From: RGIG1995 sp045658315 | Lineage (GTDB): Bacteria > Bacillota > Clostridia > Oscillospirales > CAG-272 | Direction of reading: 5' to 3' | DNA: 24,594 nucleotides | NCBI GenBank assembly: GCA_045658315.1 | Contig: JAZOUV010000091.1 | Span: 1 to 24,594 of the forward strand | Part shown: positions 1 to 8,090 of the stretch, piece by piece | Position numbering within the stretch: position 1 is the first letter of the stretch | How the letters are laid out: each line of letters opens with the position of its first letter | The notes under the pieces: model-generated | Told to the model about the DNA's origin: nothing | The model's input: the letters and a program-made list of their open reading frames with translations, nothing else | The model's database searches: none | Program-made: the position numbers and the translations under genes

Positions 1-1710
1 TATTACGATTACTACAAGCCCGAGGCTTATATTCCGGGCAGAGATTTGTATATAGAAAAGGACGCCCTTGTAAACGATGAGATAGACAAGCTGAGACACA
101 GTGCAACGTCGTCTCTTTTTGAGAGAAATGACGTAATTATAGTATCGAGCGTTTCTTGCATATATTCACTTGGAGACCCGTCGGAATATCAAAAAATGGT
201 ACTCGGGTTAAGACCGGGAATGATTGCTGACAGAAACAAGATTATTTCCGCTTTGATTGAAATGAACTACGATAGAAATGACATAAATTTTGTGAGAAAC
301 AAGTTTCGTGTAAGGGGCGATGTTCTTGAAATTTTTCCCTCGGCTTCGAGTGATAAGGCGATAAGGGTTGAGTTTTTTGACGACGAGATAGACAGAATTT
401 CGGAAATAAACGTTGTAACGGGTGAGCTTTTGCGTAGACTTAGCTATGTTTCGATATTCCCCGCCTCCCACTATGCGATGACACCCGAAAGAAGAGAGGC
501 GGCTTTAGGTGAAATCGAACAGGAAATGATGGAACGCGGCGAATATTTCCGCAACGAAGGAAAGCTTATTGAAGCACAAAGGATAGAGGAAAGAACACGA
601 TATGACCTTGAGATGCTGCGGGAAATAGGCTTTTGTCACGGTGTCGAAAACTATTCAAGAGTACTTTCGGGCAGAGAGCCGGGCTCAACACCGTTTACTT
701 TGCTTGACTATTTTCCGAAGGATTATTTACTTTTCGTTGACGAGTCTCACGTAACTTTGCCACAGGTTAGAGGAATGAGTGGCGGTGACAGAGCGAGAAA
801 ACAGAACCTCGTTGATTTCGGTTTCCGTTTGCCGTCTGCATTTGATAACAGACCCTTATTTTTTGACGAGTTTGAAAGTAAGCTCGATAAGGTTATCTAC
901 GTTTCTGCAACACCTGCCGAATATGAGAGAGAAAGGTCGGAAAATATAGTTGAACAGCTTATACGGCCGACAGGACTGGTAGACCCGATGGTTGAGGTAA
1001 GGGCAATAAAAGGTCAGGTAGATGACCTTATGGGCGAGATAAGAGAACGTGCAGAAAAGGGCGAGAGGGTACTTGTTACGACCTTAACGAAAAAAATGGC
1101 GGAGGACTTGACCGAATACTTGTCGGCAAACAAGATTAAGGTTAAGTATATACACCACAATGTCGAGACGATAGAGCGTATGGAAATAGTGCGTGATTTA
1201 AGAATGGGCATATTTGATGTGCTTGTGGGAATAAACCTGCTCAGAGAAGGACTTGACATTCCCGAGGTATCGCTCGTTGCAATACTTGATGCTGACAAAG
1301 AAGGCTTTTTGAGGTCGGAAACGTCGCTTATACAGACTATAGGCAGGGCGGCACGTAATGCAAACGGAAAAGTCATTATGTATGCCGATGAGATAACACG
1401 GTCAATGAAAGCGGCGATAGACGAGACTGAAAAGAGAAGAAAAATACAGCTTGCCTACAACGAGAAGCACGGAATTGTTCCGCAGACTATCAAGAAAAAG
1501 GTGCTTGATGTTATCGAGATTGGAATGAAGGATGAAGACGGCGGTAAGGTTAAGAAAAAGAAGATGTCAAGGAAGGATATGGATAAGGCTATTGAAGAGC
1601 TTACACGGGAGATGAAAGGGTGTGCAAAGCGTCTTGACTTTGAAAGGGCGGCATATCTTCGTGACCTTATTGTAAATATGCAAAAAGAAAAGAAAAACGT
1701 CAACAGTTGA
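1..1710 (+). CDS. uvrB: UvrB, excinuclease ABC subunit B (5' truncated by window edge)
   Basis: UvrB receives damaged DNA from UvrA, probes the strand with a beta-hairpin and recruits the UvrC nuclease in nucleotide excision repair. The reading frame is open from base 1, starting with YYDYYKPEAY, which lies in the beta-hairpin. About the first 90 residues, including Walker A, are therefore outside the window; 569 residues are present. Visible landmarks are the DESH helicase motif (LLFVDESHVTLPQV), VSATPAEYE, the motif V region GINLLREGLDIPEV, motif VI QTIGRAARN and a C-terminal UVR domain (EEMKxC-like stretch ending LDFERAAYLRDLI). The first internal ATG at 46 is not the true start. The stop is 14 bases upstream of the likely uvrA start, so the two genes are probably co-transcribed. 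In this family uvrB-uvrA order is common in Bacillota. Confidence 0.97.
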   Translation, partial: YYDYYKPEAYIPGRDLYIEKDALVNDEIDKLRHSATSSLFERNDVIIVSSVSCIYSLGDPSEYQKMVLGLRPGMIADRNKIISALIEMNYDRNDINFVRNKFRVRGDVLEIFPSASSDKAIRVEFFDDEIDRISEINVVTGELLRRLSYVSIFPASHYAMTPERREAALGEIEQEMMERGEYFRNEGKLIEAQRIEERTRYDLEMLREIGFCHGVENYSRVLSGREPGSTPFTLLDYFPKDYLLFVDESHVTLPQVRGMSGGDRARKQNLVDFGFRLPSAFDNRPLFFDEFESKLDKVIYVSATPAEYERERSENIVEQLIRPTGLVDPMVEVRAIKGQVDDLMGEIRERAEKGERVLVTTLTKKMAEDLTEYLSANKIKVKYIHHNVETIERMEIVRDLRMGIFDVLVGINLLREGLDIPEVSLVAILDADKEGFLRSETSLIQTIGRAARNANGKVIMYADEITRSMKAAIDETEKRRKIQLAYNEKHGIVPQTIKKKVLDVIEIGMKDEDGGKVKKKKMSRKDMDKAIEELTREMKGCAKRLDFERAAYLRDLIVNMQKEKKNVNS

Positions 1711-1724
1711 CGAAAGGAAATATG

Positions 1725-4553
1725 ATGGCAGAAGAAAGAAAATTAACCGTAAAAGGTGTCAGGGTAAACAACCTGAAAAATATAGATTTAACTATACCGA
1801 GGGATAAGTTTGTTGTTTTTACCGGTTTGTCGGGGTCGGGCAAGTCAAGCCTTGCTTTTGATACGATATATGCAGAGGGACACAGACGTTTTGTGGAATC
1901 GCTGTCGTCATACGCACGTATGTTTTTGGGACAGCTTGACAAGCCGGATATAGATTCAATAGAGGGGCTTTCTCCGTCTATATCGATTGACCAGAAGACG
2001 ACCTCCAAAAACCCGCGTTCAACAGTTGGAACAGTAACCGAAATATATGATTATCTTCGTCTTTTGTATGCAAGAGTGGGCGTACCCCATTGTCCTGTAT
2101 GCGGAAAAGAAATAAGACAGCAGACTGTTGACCAGATACTTGACAGCATAATGGGCTTTGAAACGGGTACAAGATTTATGGTTTTAGCCCCCGTTGTAAA
2201 GGCGAAAAAGGGTATGCACGAAAAGACGCTTGATTCGGCAAGGAAGAATGGCTATGTACGCGTAAGAGTTGACGGATATACTTATGACCTTAGTGAAGAG
2301 ATAAAGCTGGAAAAGAATATAAAACACAGTATTGATATAGTTATAGACCGTCTCGTTATGCGTGAGGATATTCGCGTAAGACTGAGCGATTCGGTAGAGA
2401 CAGCTCTCGACCTTGGGGACGGTAATCTTGTTATAACGGTACTGGGCAGAGACGGCAAAAAAGACGAGGATTTTGCATATTCAATCAACTATGCTTGTGA
2501 TGAACATAATATCAGTATGGGTGAAATGGCACCGCCTATGTTTTCGTTTAATAACCCTGCCGGTGCATGTGAGGAGTGTGCGGGGCTGGGTGAGATGAGA
2601 AGTATGTCGGCAGAAAAGCTTATTCCCGATAAGAGCTTGTCGCTCAGGGGCGGAGCTGTAATGTGCAACGGATTTAAAACACTTGAAGAGGATTCGTGGA
2701 ACGGTCCGCTTTTTGAAGTTGTCGGTGCAAAATACGGTTTTACGCTTGATACGCCTATCAAGGACTATTCAAAAAAGGCTTACGAGGTGCTTATTAACGG
2801 CGACGGCGAAGTATACGAGGTTAAACGTGCTTTCGGTGGACTTGCAAGGTGGACTACCGTTAAGTTTGAGGGACTGCTGAAGATGGTACAGCAAAGATAT
2901 GATATGACGCAGTCTGACTACTACGAGCAGTTTATAGAGAATACCGTATGTCCCAAGTGCTCGGGCAAACGTCTTAAGCCGGAAGCGTTGGCGGTAACGG
3001 TGGGCGGGAAAAATATTTATGAATTTTGTGCTATGTCGGTATCAAAGGCGTTGCAGTTTGTAAACGGACTTACTTTTACCGATATGGAGTACAGTATTGC
3101 ACGTGAGATAGTAAAAGAGATAAAATCCCGTTTGGGATTTCTCGAAAACGTTGGTCTTGACTATCTTACCTTGACGAGAAAAGCGGGTACGCTGTCGGGG
3201 GGCGAAGCACAGAGAATAAGACTTGCGACACAGATAGGTTCTTCTCTTATGGGAGTTATGTACGTGCTTGACGAGCCGAGTATAGGTTTGCACCAGAGAG
3301 ATAACCATAAGCTTATTGATACTTTAAAACGCTTCAGAGATACGGGGAACAGCCTTATCGTTGTTGAGCACGACGAGGAAACGATGCTCGAATCGGATTA
3401 TATAGTTGATATAGGTCCCGGGGCAGGTATACACGGCGGTACTATAGTTGCTCAGGGTACGCCCGAAGAGATTATGAAAAACAAAAAGTCGATAACAGGT
3501 GATTATCTTTCGGGCAGAAAGAAGATTGAAGTTCCGAAGACGAGACGTAAAGGCAACGGTCATTCTATAGTTATTAAGGGGGCGGAAGAGCATAACCTTA
3601 AGAATATTGATGTTGAATTTCCGCTTGGTACGCTTAACTGTGTTACGGGCGTGTCCGGTTCAGGTAAATCGTCGCTTGTAAACGGAATTTTACATCAGGT
3701 GCTTGCACGCGAGCTGAACAGAGCGATTACCTATCCCGGTAAATATAAGTCGATAGAGGGACTTGAATATCTTGATAAGGTTATTGCGATAGACCAAAGT
3801 CCCATCGGCAGAACACCGCGTTCCAATCCTGCCACATATACGGGACTGTTTGCAGATATACGTGAGCTTTTTGCAAAGACCCCCGATGCGAAACAGAGGG
3901 GATACAGTGCGGGCAGATTTTCATTTAACGTAAAGGGCGGTCGTTGTGAAGCGTGTGAGGGAGACGGTGTTAAGAAGATAGAGATGCATTTTCTTCCCGA
4001 TGTGTACGTAACGTGCGACGTGTGCCGTGGTAAAAGATATAACAGAGATACGCTTGAGGTTAAGTATAAGGGAAAGAACATTTTTGACGTGCTTGATATG
4101 ACGGTAGAAGAGGGCGTTGAGTTTTTCGGTGGCATACCCAAGATAAAGAATAAGCTTCAGGTTCTGTTTGACGTGGGACTCGGGTATATAAAGATAGGGC
4201 AGTCTTCGACGACGCTGTCGGGAGGAGAGGCACAGAGAGTTAAGCTTGCGACAGAGCTTGCGAAGCGGAGTACCGGAAAGACGGTGTATATTCTCGACGA
4301 GCCGACGACGGGACTTCATACGGCAGACGTGGATAGGCTTATAACGATACTGAATAGATTGGTTGACGAGGGTAATACGGTTATAGTTATTGAACATAAT
4401 CTCGACGTGATTAAGGTATCTGATTATATAATAGACTTAGGACCCGAGGGTGGAGACAAGGGCGGAGAAATAATTGCCTGCGGTACTCCTGAAGATGTTG
4501 CGGAGAATGAAAAATCTTATACGGGTATGTATCTGAAGAAAATATTAAAATGA
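1725..4553 (+). CDS. uvrA: UvrA, excinuclease ABC subunit A
   Basis: UvrA is the dimeric ATPase that finds helix-distorting lesions and loads UvrB. The protein is about 942 residues, normal for the family. It shows two complete ABC cassettes: Walker A GLSGSGKSS near residue 34 with signature LSGGEAQR near 490, and Walker A GVSGSGKSS near 642 with signature LSGGEAQR near 831. Zinc-binding pairs are visible (CPVC, CEEC, CPKC, and CEAC...CDVC in the second half). The start is chosen as the ATG at 1725, six bases after an AAGGA ribosome binding site at 1714-1718; an ATG at 1722 is equally in frame but sits only three bases from it. A TTG at 1707 overlapping the uvrB stop lacks suitable spacing. 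The gene ends before a terminator shared with the convergent downstream gene. Confidence 0.97.
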   Translation: MAEERKLTVKGVRVNNLKNIDLTIPRDKFVVFTGLSGSGKSSLAFDTIYAEGHRRFVESLSSYARMFLGQLDKPDIDSIEGLSPSISIDQKTTSKNPRSTVGTVTEIYDYLRLLYARVGVPHCPVCGKEIRQQTVDQILDSIMGFETGTRFMVLAPVVKAKKGMHEKTLDSARKNGYVRVRVDGYTYDLSEEIKLEKNIKHSIDIVIDRLVMREDIRVRLSDSVETALDLGDGNLVITVLGRDGKKDEDFAYSINYACDEHNISMGEMAPPMFSFNNPAGACEECAGLGEMRSMSAEKLIPDKSLSLRGGAVMCNGFKTLEEDSWNGPLFEVVGAKYGFTLDTPIKDYSKKAYEVLINGDGEVYEVKRAFGGLARWTTVKFEGLLKMVQQRYDMTQSDYYEQFIENTVCPKCSGKRLKPEALAVTVGGKNIYEFCAMSVSKALQFVNGLTFTDMEYSIAREIVKEIKSRLGFLENVGLDYLTLTRKAGTLSGGEAQRIRLATQIGSSLMGVMYVLDEPSIGLHQRDNHKLIDTLKRFRDTGNSLIVVEHDEETMLESDYIVDIGPGAGIHGGTIVAQGTPEEIMKNKKSITGDYLSGRKKIEVPKTRRKGNGHSIVIKGAEEHNLKNIDVEFPLGTLNCVTGVSGSGKSSLVNGILHQVLARELNRAITYPGKYKSIEGLEYLDKVIAIDQSPIGRTPRSNPATYTGLFADIRELFAKTPDAKQRGYSAGRFSFNVKGGRCEACEGDGVKKIEMHFLPDVYVTCDVCRGKRYNRDTLEVKYKGKNIFDVLDMTVEEGVEFFGGIPKIKNKLQVLFDVGLGYIKIGQSSTTLSGGEAQRVKLATELAKRSTGKTVYILDEPTTGLHTADVDRLITILNRLVDEGNTVIVIEHNLDVIKVSDYIIDLGPEGGDKGGEIIACGTPEDVAENEKSYTGMYLKKILK

Positions 4554-4718
4554 TACAATATGGAAGGAAAATAACCCATAAAGAAACCGACAAGAATAAA
4601 AGCAATATGATTACAGTCCCGGCAATGCAAGTTTTTGAGTTTTTTGGGCGAAAAAGTCGGTTCTCAGAGTGCATGATAATGCCTTAACTGCAAATCTTCC
4701 TCCAATACAAAAACAAAG

Positions 4719-4757
4719 AAGACTTGACCTAACGGTAGGACGTTTCGGTCAAGTCTT
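4719..4757. terminator. Bidirectional terminator between convergent uvrA and the prolyl-tRNA editing gene
   Basis: Perfect 11-bp inverted repeat AAGACTTGACC (4719-4729) and GGTCAAGTCTT (4747-4757), with a further AACG/CGTT pairing inside the loop. On the plus strand it runs into TTTATTAATGTTTTTT; on the minus strand into CTTTGTTTTTG. It lies between two convergent genes, so it can serve both. Confidence 0.8.
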
Positions 4758-4781
4758 TATTAATGTTTTTTATAAACCTTT

Positions 4782-5342
4782 TTATAAATCAACTACAATC
4801 GGCTCATGCTTGATGTGGGGAAGATATTTTTCAAGTATATCCGAGGTTTTAATTTTTAAGGTAGATGTGTTTATGCAAGGGTGGCAACGCACGTATTCAC
4901 TTTCGTATATTTCTCTGTCGAGAAGAAGCTGAACTTCGTTATTCTTGTCGTTAGCAAGTCCCATAATACTTACAGAGCCGGGGGTTATGTCAAGAAATTC
5001 GAGCATTTTTTCGGCGGGGGCAAACGAAAGACGAGCACTTCCGATTTGTTGGGAAATATCTTTTGTTTTAAAAGGCTTTTTGCCGGGCATCATAAGCATA
5101 TAGAACTTTGTCATCTGTCTGTTGCAGAGAAAAAGGTTTTTGCAAATATCGACACCGATTATTTCTTCAACTTTTTCGCAGTCTTCGATGGTGTCTGCGG
5201 TATCGTGATCAGCTCTTTCGTATTCAATGTTCAGCGAATCTAAAAGGTCATATACCTTAATTTCTTTTTCAAGACGGTCTGTCTCGTTTGCGGGTCTACC
5301 TTTATAAAGGTTTTTATCGACAAAAAATTCTTTTGTTTCCAT
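4782..5342 (-). CDS. YbaK/ProXp-type prolyl-tRNA editing (deacylase) domain protein
   Basis: Free-standing homologue of the editing domain of prolyl-tRNA synthetase. Members of this group hydrolyse mischarged tRNA(Pro), most often Ala-tRNA(Pro), in the cytosol. The 186-residue protein has the family hallmarks: a central Lys in CKNLFL (K68) and the late motif CHPCINTSTLKI, corresponding to the HPxxNTxT signature (H154, N158). An extra N-terminal helix of about 25 residues before VYDLLDSLNIEYE is typical of the ProXp-ala/PrdX-like group. The start ATG at 5342 follows GAGAGGAAA at good spacing. The gene stands alone on the minus strand, convergent with uvrA. Which amino acid it edits cannot be told from sequence; I infer ProXp-ala from length and domain order. 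Confidence 0.87.
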   Translation of the reverse strand: METKEFFVDKNLYKGRPANETDRLEKEIKVYDLLDSLNIEYERADHDTADTIEDCEKVEEIIGVDICKNLFLCNRQMTKFYMLMMPGKKPFKTKDISQQIGSARLSFAPAEKMLEFLDITPGSVSIMGLANDKNNEVQLLLDREIYESEYVRCHPCINTSTLKIKTSDILEKYLPHIKHEPIVVDL

Positions 5343-5363
5343 GTTGGTTTCCTCTCATATATA

Positions 5364-5483
5364 TTACCAATATTTATATTTTTTTGAAAATAAGAATAAT
5401 ATAGTTACTATTACAGCAAGAACTTCAGCAACGATTAGTGATATCCATATACAGTCTGTGTCAAAATATATTATATAGCACAT
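5364..5483 (-). pseudogene. Probable C-terminal remnant of a MATE-family efflux transporter
   Basis: A 39-codon minus-strand frame, just upstream of the tRNA-editing gene, reads like the last transmembrane helix of a MATE exporter: a CIWISLIVAEVLAVIVTILF stretch followed by the basic tail SKKYKYW. MATE proteins commonly end with an aspartate-x-x-W-x-S-x-x-x-A/S-E helix and a KKY tail. The frame stays open upstream to 5606, but that part does not look like MATE and contains the degV-family promoter, so the rest of the gene appears to have been lost. No good ribosome binding site is seen before the ATG at 5483. A genuine small membrane protein is the alternative reading. Confidence 0.4.
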
Positions 5484-5554
5484 TGTCTTTAATTTCAAGG
5501 ATATAACACTATTTTGAGGTTTTTTGTTGTGGCACGGCAGAACAAAAGAATGTT

Positions 5555-5583
5555 TGACAAATCAACAAATTTGATGTACAATA
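5555..5583 (+). promoter_or_regulatory. Promoter of the DegV-family gene
   Basis: TTGACA (5555-5560), 17-base spacer, TACAAT (5578-5583): a near-consensus sigma-A promoter. The predicted transcript would have a leader of about 35 bases before the ATG at 5627. Confidence 0.8.
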
Positions 5584-5626
5584 TATAAATAATAAAGTAT
5601 ATCATTTAAAACAGGGAACATAAATT

Positions 5627-6460
5627 ATGAAAAAAATTAAGATAGTTGCCGACTCGTCGGCTGATAGATTGTCATTTGAAGGTGTATCGTTTGACAGTGC
5701 ACCTTTGAAGATTATTACGACGGAAAAGGTATACACTGATGATAATACGCTTGACGTGAAGCAGATGGTTGACGATCTTCAGCAATATAAAGGCAAGTCG
5801 TCTACCTCATGTCCGAATACTGAAGACTTTTTAAAATGCTTCGGCGATGCAGATGAAATATTTTGCATAACGATTACCGCCGCACTTTCAGGCAGTTATA
5901 ACTCCGCCTGTCTTGCAAAAAAACAGTATGAGCAAACCTATCCCGATAAGAAAGTATGCGTTATCAATTCGCTCTCGACGGGACCTGAAATGTGCCTGAT
6001 AATCGAAAGAATATACGAATTGATTCAGGCGGGAAATGAATATGACGACATATGCCGAGAGGTTGAAAAATATATGAAAAACACGGGGCTGTTGTTTATG
6101 TTGCAGTCTATGAAGAACCTTGCAAACAACGGACGTGTAAGCCATATTGCCGCAAAAATGGCGGGAGTTTTAGGAATACGTGCCCTCGGAAAAGCAAGCG
6201 ACAGGGGCGACCTTGAAATGCTTGAAAAATGCAGAGGTGAAAAAAGAGCACTCGATTCGATAATCGAACAGATGAAAAAGTTGGGGTACAAGGGTGGAAA
6301 GGTTAGAATAGCCCATTGCTTCAACGAGGAGTTTGCAAATAAGGTTCAAGATGTCTTAAAGGCTGAGTTTGAACAAATTAACATAAAGCTTTATAGTTGC
6401 CGAGGCCTTTGCAGTTTTTATGCAGAGCTTGGCGGTCTGCTTGTTGGTTTTGAAAAATAA
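5627..6460 (+). CDS. DegV family fatty-acid-binding protein
   Basis: DegV/FakB-like proteins bind a single fatty acid in a two-domain fold, and some present it to a fatty acid kinase (FakA). This 277-residue protein has the family features in order: N-terminal IVADSSAD, the SSTSCPN loop near residue 58, ITAALSGSYNSA near 82 (fatty-acid carboxylate contact in the family), INSLSTGPE, the NLANNGRVS helix start near 163 and the C-terminal GGLLVGFEK. It is monocistronic, with a consensus promoter upstream and a hairpin terminator 10 bases downstream. No fakA partner is in the window. The ribosome binding site AGGGAA lies upstream of ATG 5627. Whether it works with a kinase or only as a lipid carrier is not visible. 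Confidence 0.92.
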   Translation: MKKIKIVADSSADRLSFEGVSFDSAPLKIITTEKVYTDDNTLDVKQMVDDLQQYKGKSSTSCPNTEDFLKCFGDADEIFCITITAALSGSYNSACLAKKQYEQTYPDKKVCVINSLSTGPEMCLIIERIYELIQAGNEYDDICREVEKYMKNTGLLFMLQSMKNLANNGRVSHIAAKMAGVLGIRALGKASDRGDLEMLEKCRGEKRALDSIIEQMKKLGYKGGKVRIAHCFNEEFANKVQDVLKAEFEQINIKLYSCRGLCSFYAELGGLLVGFEK

Positions 6461-6470
6461 AAGATGTAAT

Positions 6471-6517
6471 AAAACGCTTTCTTCCTATAAAAATACGGTT
6501 GGAAGCGTTTTCTTTTT
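6471..6517 (+). terminator. Rho-independent terminator after the DegV gene
   Basis: Stem AAAACGCTT (6471-6479) pairs with AAGCGTTTT (6503-6511), with extra TTCC/GGAA pairing possible inside, followed by CTTTTTTT. Confidence 0.8.
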
Positions 6518-6535
6518 TTAAAAAAGGAGTAGCTA

Positions 6536-6564
6536 TTGACAAAAAGAAAAAAATATTATACAAT
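6536..6564 (+). promoter_or_regulatory. Promoter of the TetR-ABC operon
   Basis: TTGACA (6536-6541), 17-base spacer, TACAAT (6559-6564). The start point would fall inside the tandem operator-like repeat that begins at the -10 box. Confidence 0.82.
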
Positions 6565-6591
6565 AACAAGTGTAATATAACGAGTGTTATT
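6562..6591 (+). promoter_or_regulatory. Probable TetR operator: tandem 14-bp repeat and imperfect palindrome
   Basis: Two abutting copies, TAACAAGTGTAATA (6564-6577) and TAACGAGTGTTATT (6578-6591), fit TAACRAGTGTWATW. The whole block is also an imperfect palindrome with AATAACA and TGTTATT ends. It overlaps the -10 box and start point, the place where a TetR repressor would block its own operon. The link to the adjacent regulator is inference from position. Confidence 0.6.
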
Positions 6592-6612
6592 TAATGTTGG
6601 GAGAGTGAAGAA

Positions 6613-7179
6613 ATGCCGCCGAAGGTCAGATTTACAAAAGAGCAGATAGCAGAAACTGCCTACAATATGGTAAAGAAGTTTGGGATAGATATACTTACCG
6701 CAAGAAACCTTGCTTCTGAGCTTGGTGTTTCGACAGCACCTATTTTTACGGCATTTAAGAATATAGAAGAGGTGCAGGAGGCTGTCAAAGAAAAAGCGAA
6801 GGCTGAATACAGAGCGTATATAGAAGATGGACTAAAGCACAAGCTTCCATTTAAGGGGGCAGGTTTAAAATACGTAGAATTTGCCAAAAACGAACCTCAG
6901 CTTTTTAAGCTTTTGTTTATGAGTGGAGATAATTTTGAGGGTGTACCGCACTACCATCCGGGGAAAGACATAAGTGCTGAAAAAGTTTTGAACGTAGTAG
7001 AGACTAATTATGCCGAAAACAGGGAAAGTGCCATGAGACTTTACAACCATTTATCTGTATATATGCACGGATTTGCGGTCATGTTTGCACAGGGAAACAG
7101 TATGTTTACTATGGAGGACGTAAGCCGAATGATGTCCGAGGTGTTTAAGGCTCTTAGCAGCAAGGAGAATAAAGAATGA
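6613..7179 (+). CDS. TetR/AcrR family transcriptional regulator
   Basis: The 188-residue protein has an N-terminal TetR helix-turn-helix (about residues 8-55; KEQIAETAYNMVKKFGIDILTARN is split across helices 1-2, then SELGVSTAPIFTAFKN as the recognition region) and a longer ligand-binding C-terminal part without a recognisable ligand signature. TetR proteins usually repress a neighbouring exporter until an inducer binds. Here the gene is first in an operon and its stop overlaps the start of an ABC ATPase by four bases (ATGA), so the regulator and transporter are translationally coupled. A promoter and repeated operator-like sequence lie directly upstream, which suggests autorepression. The inducer is unknown; a hydrophobic drug, peptide or lipid would be usual. 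Confidence 0.9.
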   Translation: MPPKVRFTKEQIAETAYNMVKKFGIDILTARNLASELGVSTAPIFTAFKNIEEVQEAVKEKAKAEYRAYIEDGLKHKLPFKGAGLKYVEFAKNEPQLFKLLFMSGDNFEGVPHYHPGKDISAEKVLNVVETNYAENRESAMRLYNHLSVYMHGFAVMFAQGNSMFTMEDVSRMMSEVFKALSSKENKE

Positions 7180-8090
7180 AGAATATTATTGAAATAACCC
7201 ACCTTTACAAATCGTTTGGTGATGTAAAGGCTGTAAATGAACTTTCGTTTTGCGTAAAAGAGGGTGAACTGTTTGCTTTTCTCGGTGTAAACGGTGCGGG
7301 GAAATCTACTACTATAGGAATTATTTGCGGTCAGCTTGAAAAGGATGACGGTACGGTAATTATTGACGGAAACGATATTGATAAGAATATTGACAGTGTA
7401 AAGACGGAAATAGGTGTAGTATTTCAAAATTCCGTTCTTGACAAGGCGTTGACTGTAAGAGACAATCTTGAATGTAAGGCGGCACTTTACGGTATATGCG
7501 GTAATGCTTTTGAAGAGAGATTAACAGAGGTATCCAAAATGCTTGATTTTTCGGATATTCTTAACAGAACGGTAGGAAAGCTGTCGGGCGGACAGAGAAG
7601 AAGGATAGATATTGCGAGGGCACTTTTCCATCAACCGAAATTGCTTATACTTGACGAGCCGACGACAGGACTTGACCCGCAGACGAGAAAAATACTGTGG
7701 AACGTTATAAGCGGATTGAGAAAAAAAGAAAAACTGACGGTATTTCTTACCACGCATTATATGGAAGAGGCGGCAGAGGCAGATTATGTTGTGATACTTG
7801 ATTCGGGCAAACTCATCGCCGAGGGAACGCCTCTTGAATTAAAGAATAAATATACCGGCGACTACATAACGCTTTACAACACCGACGAAGAGACGGTAAA
7901 AAATATGGGAGTTATATATGAGCCGATAAGAGATGCATTTAAGATACAGATTCCAAATACCGAAAAGGCGACAGAGCTTATAACAAAATATCCGTCGGTC
8001 TTTAAGGACTATGAGATAACAAAGGGCAAGATGGACGATGTATTTTTAGCAGCGACAGGTAAGAGACTTGAAGGAGGAAATGAAAAATGA
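7176..8090 (+). CDS. ABC transporter ATP-binding protein (DrrA/CcmA-like exporter)
   Basis: Nucleotide-binding subunit of an ABC-2 exporter. The 304-residue protein shows Walker A GVNGAGKST (residues 37-45), signature LSGGQRRR (136-143), Walker B LLILDEP (156-162), the D-loop region TTGLDPQTR and the switch histidine in TTHYMEEA. The extra ~90 residues after the ATPase core are typical of drug-exporter ATPases of the DrrA type. It overlaps the TetR gene before it and the permease after it by four bases each, so the three are one translational unit. The substrate cannot be read from sequence; export of an antimicrobial or membrane-active compound is the family norm. Confidence 0.94.
   Translation: MKNIIEITHLYKSFGDVKAVNELSFCVKEGELFAFLGVNGAGKSTTIGIICGQLEKDDGTVIIDGNDIDKNIDSVKTEIGVVFQNSVLDKALTVRDNLECKAALYGICGNAFEERLTEVSKMLDFSDILNRTVGKLSGGQRRRIDIARALFHQPKLLILDEPTTGLDPQTRKILWNVISGLRKKEKLTVFLTTHYMEEAAEADYVVILDSGKLIAEGTPLELKNKYTGDYITLYNTDEETVKNMGVIYEPIRDAFKIQIPNTEKATELITKYPSVFKDYEITKGKMDDVFLAATGKRLEGGNEK

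Noticed and set aside
4411..4674. 87-codon minus-strand frame with a hydrophobic stretch (GTVIILLLFLSVSLWVIF)
   Set aside because: Half of it lies antisense inside uvrA, and there is no ribosome binding site; most likely a by-product of uvrA codons and AT-rich DNA.
4550..4687. 45-codon plus-strand frame whose ATG overlaps the uvrA stop (ATGA)
   Set aside because: No ribosome binding site fit, no recognisable domain, composition unlike neighbours; it runs just up to the shared terminator. Overlap alone is not enough.
5484..5606. Upstream extension of the MATE-like frame to an ATG at 5606
   Set aside because: The added residues do not look like MATE and cover the promoter of the divergent DegV-family gene.
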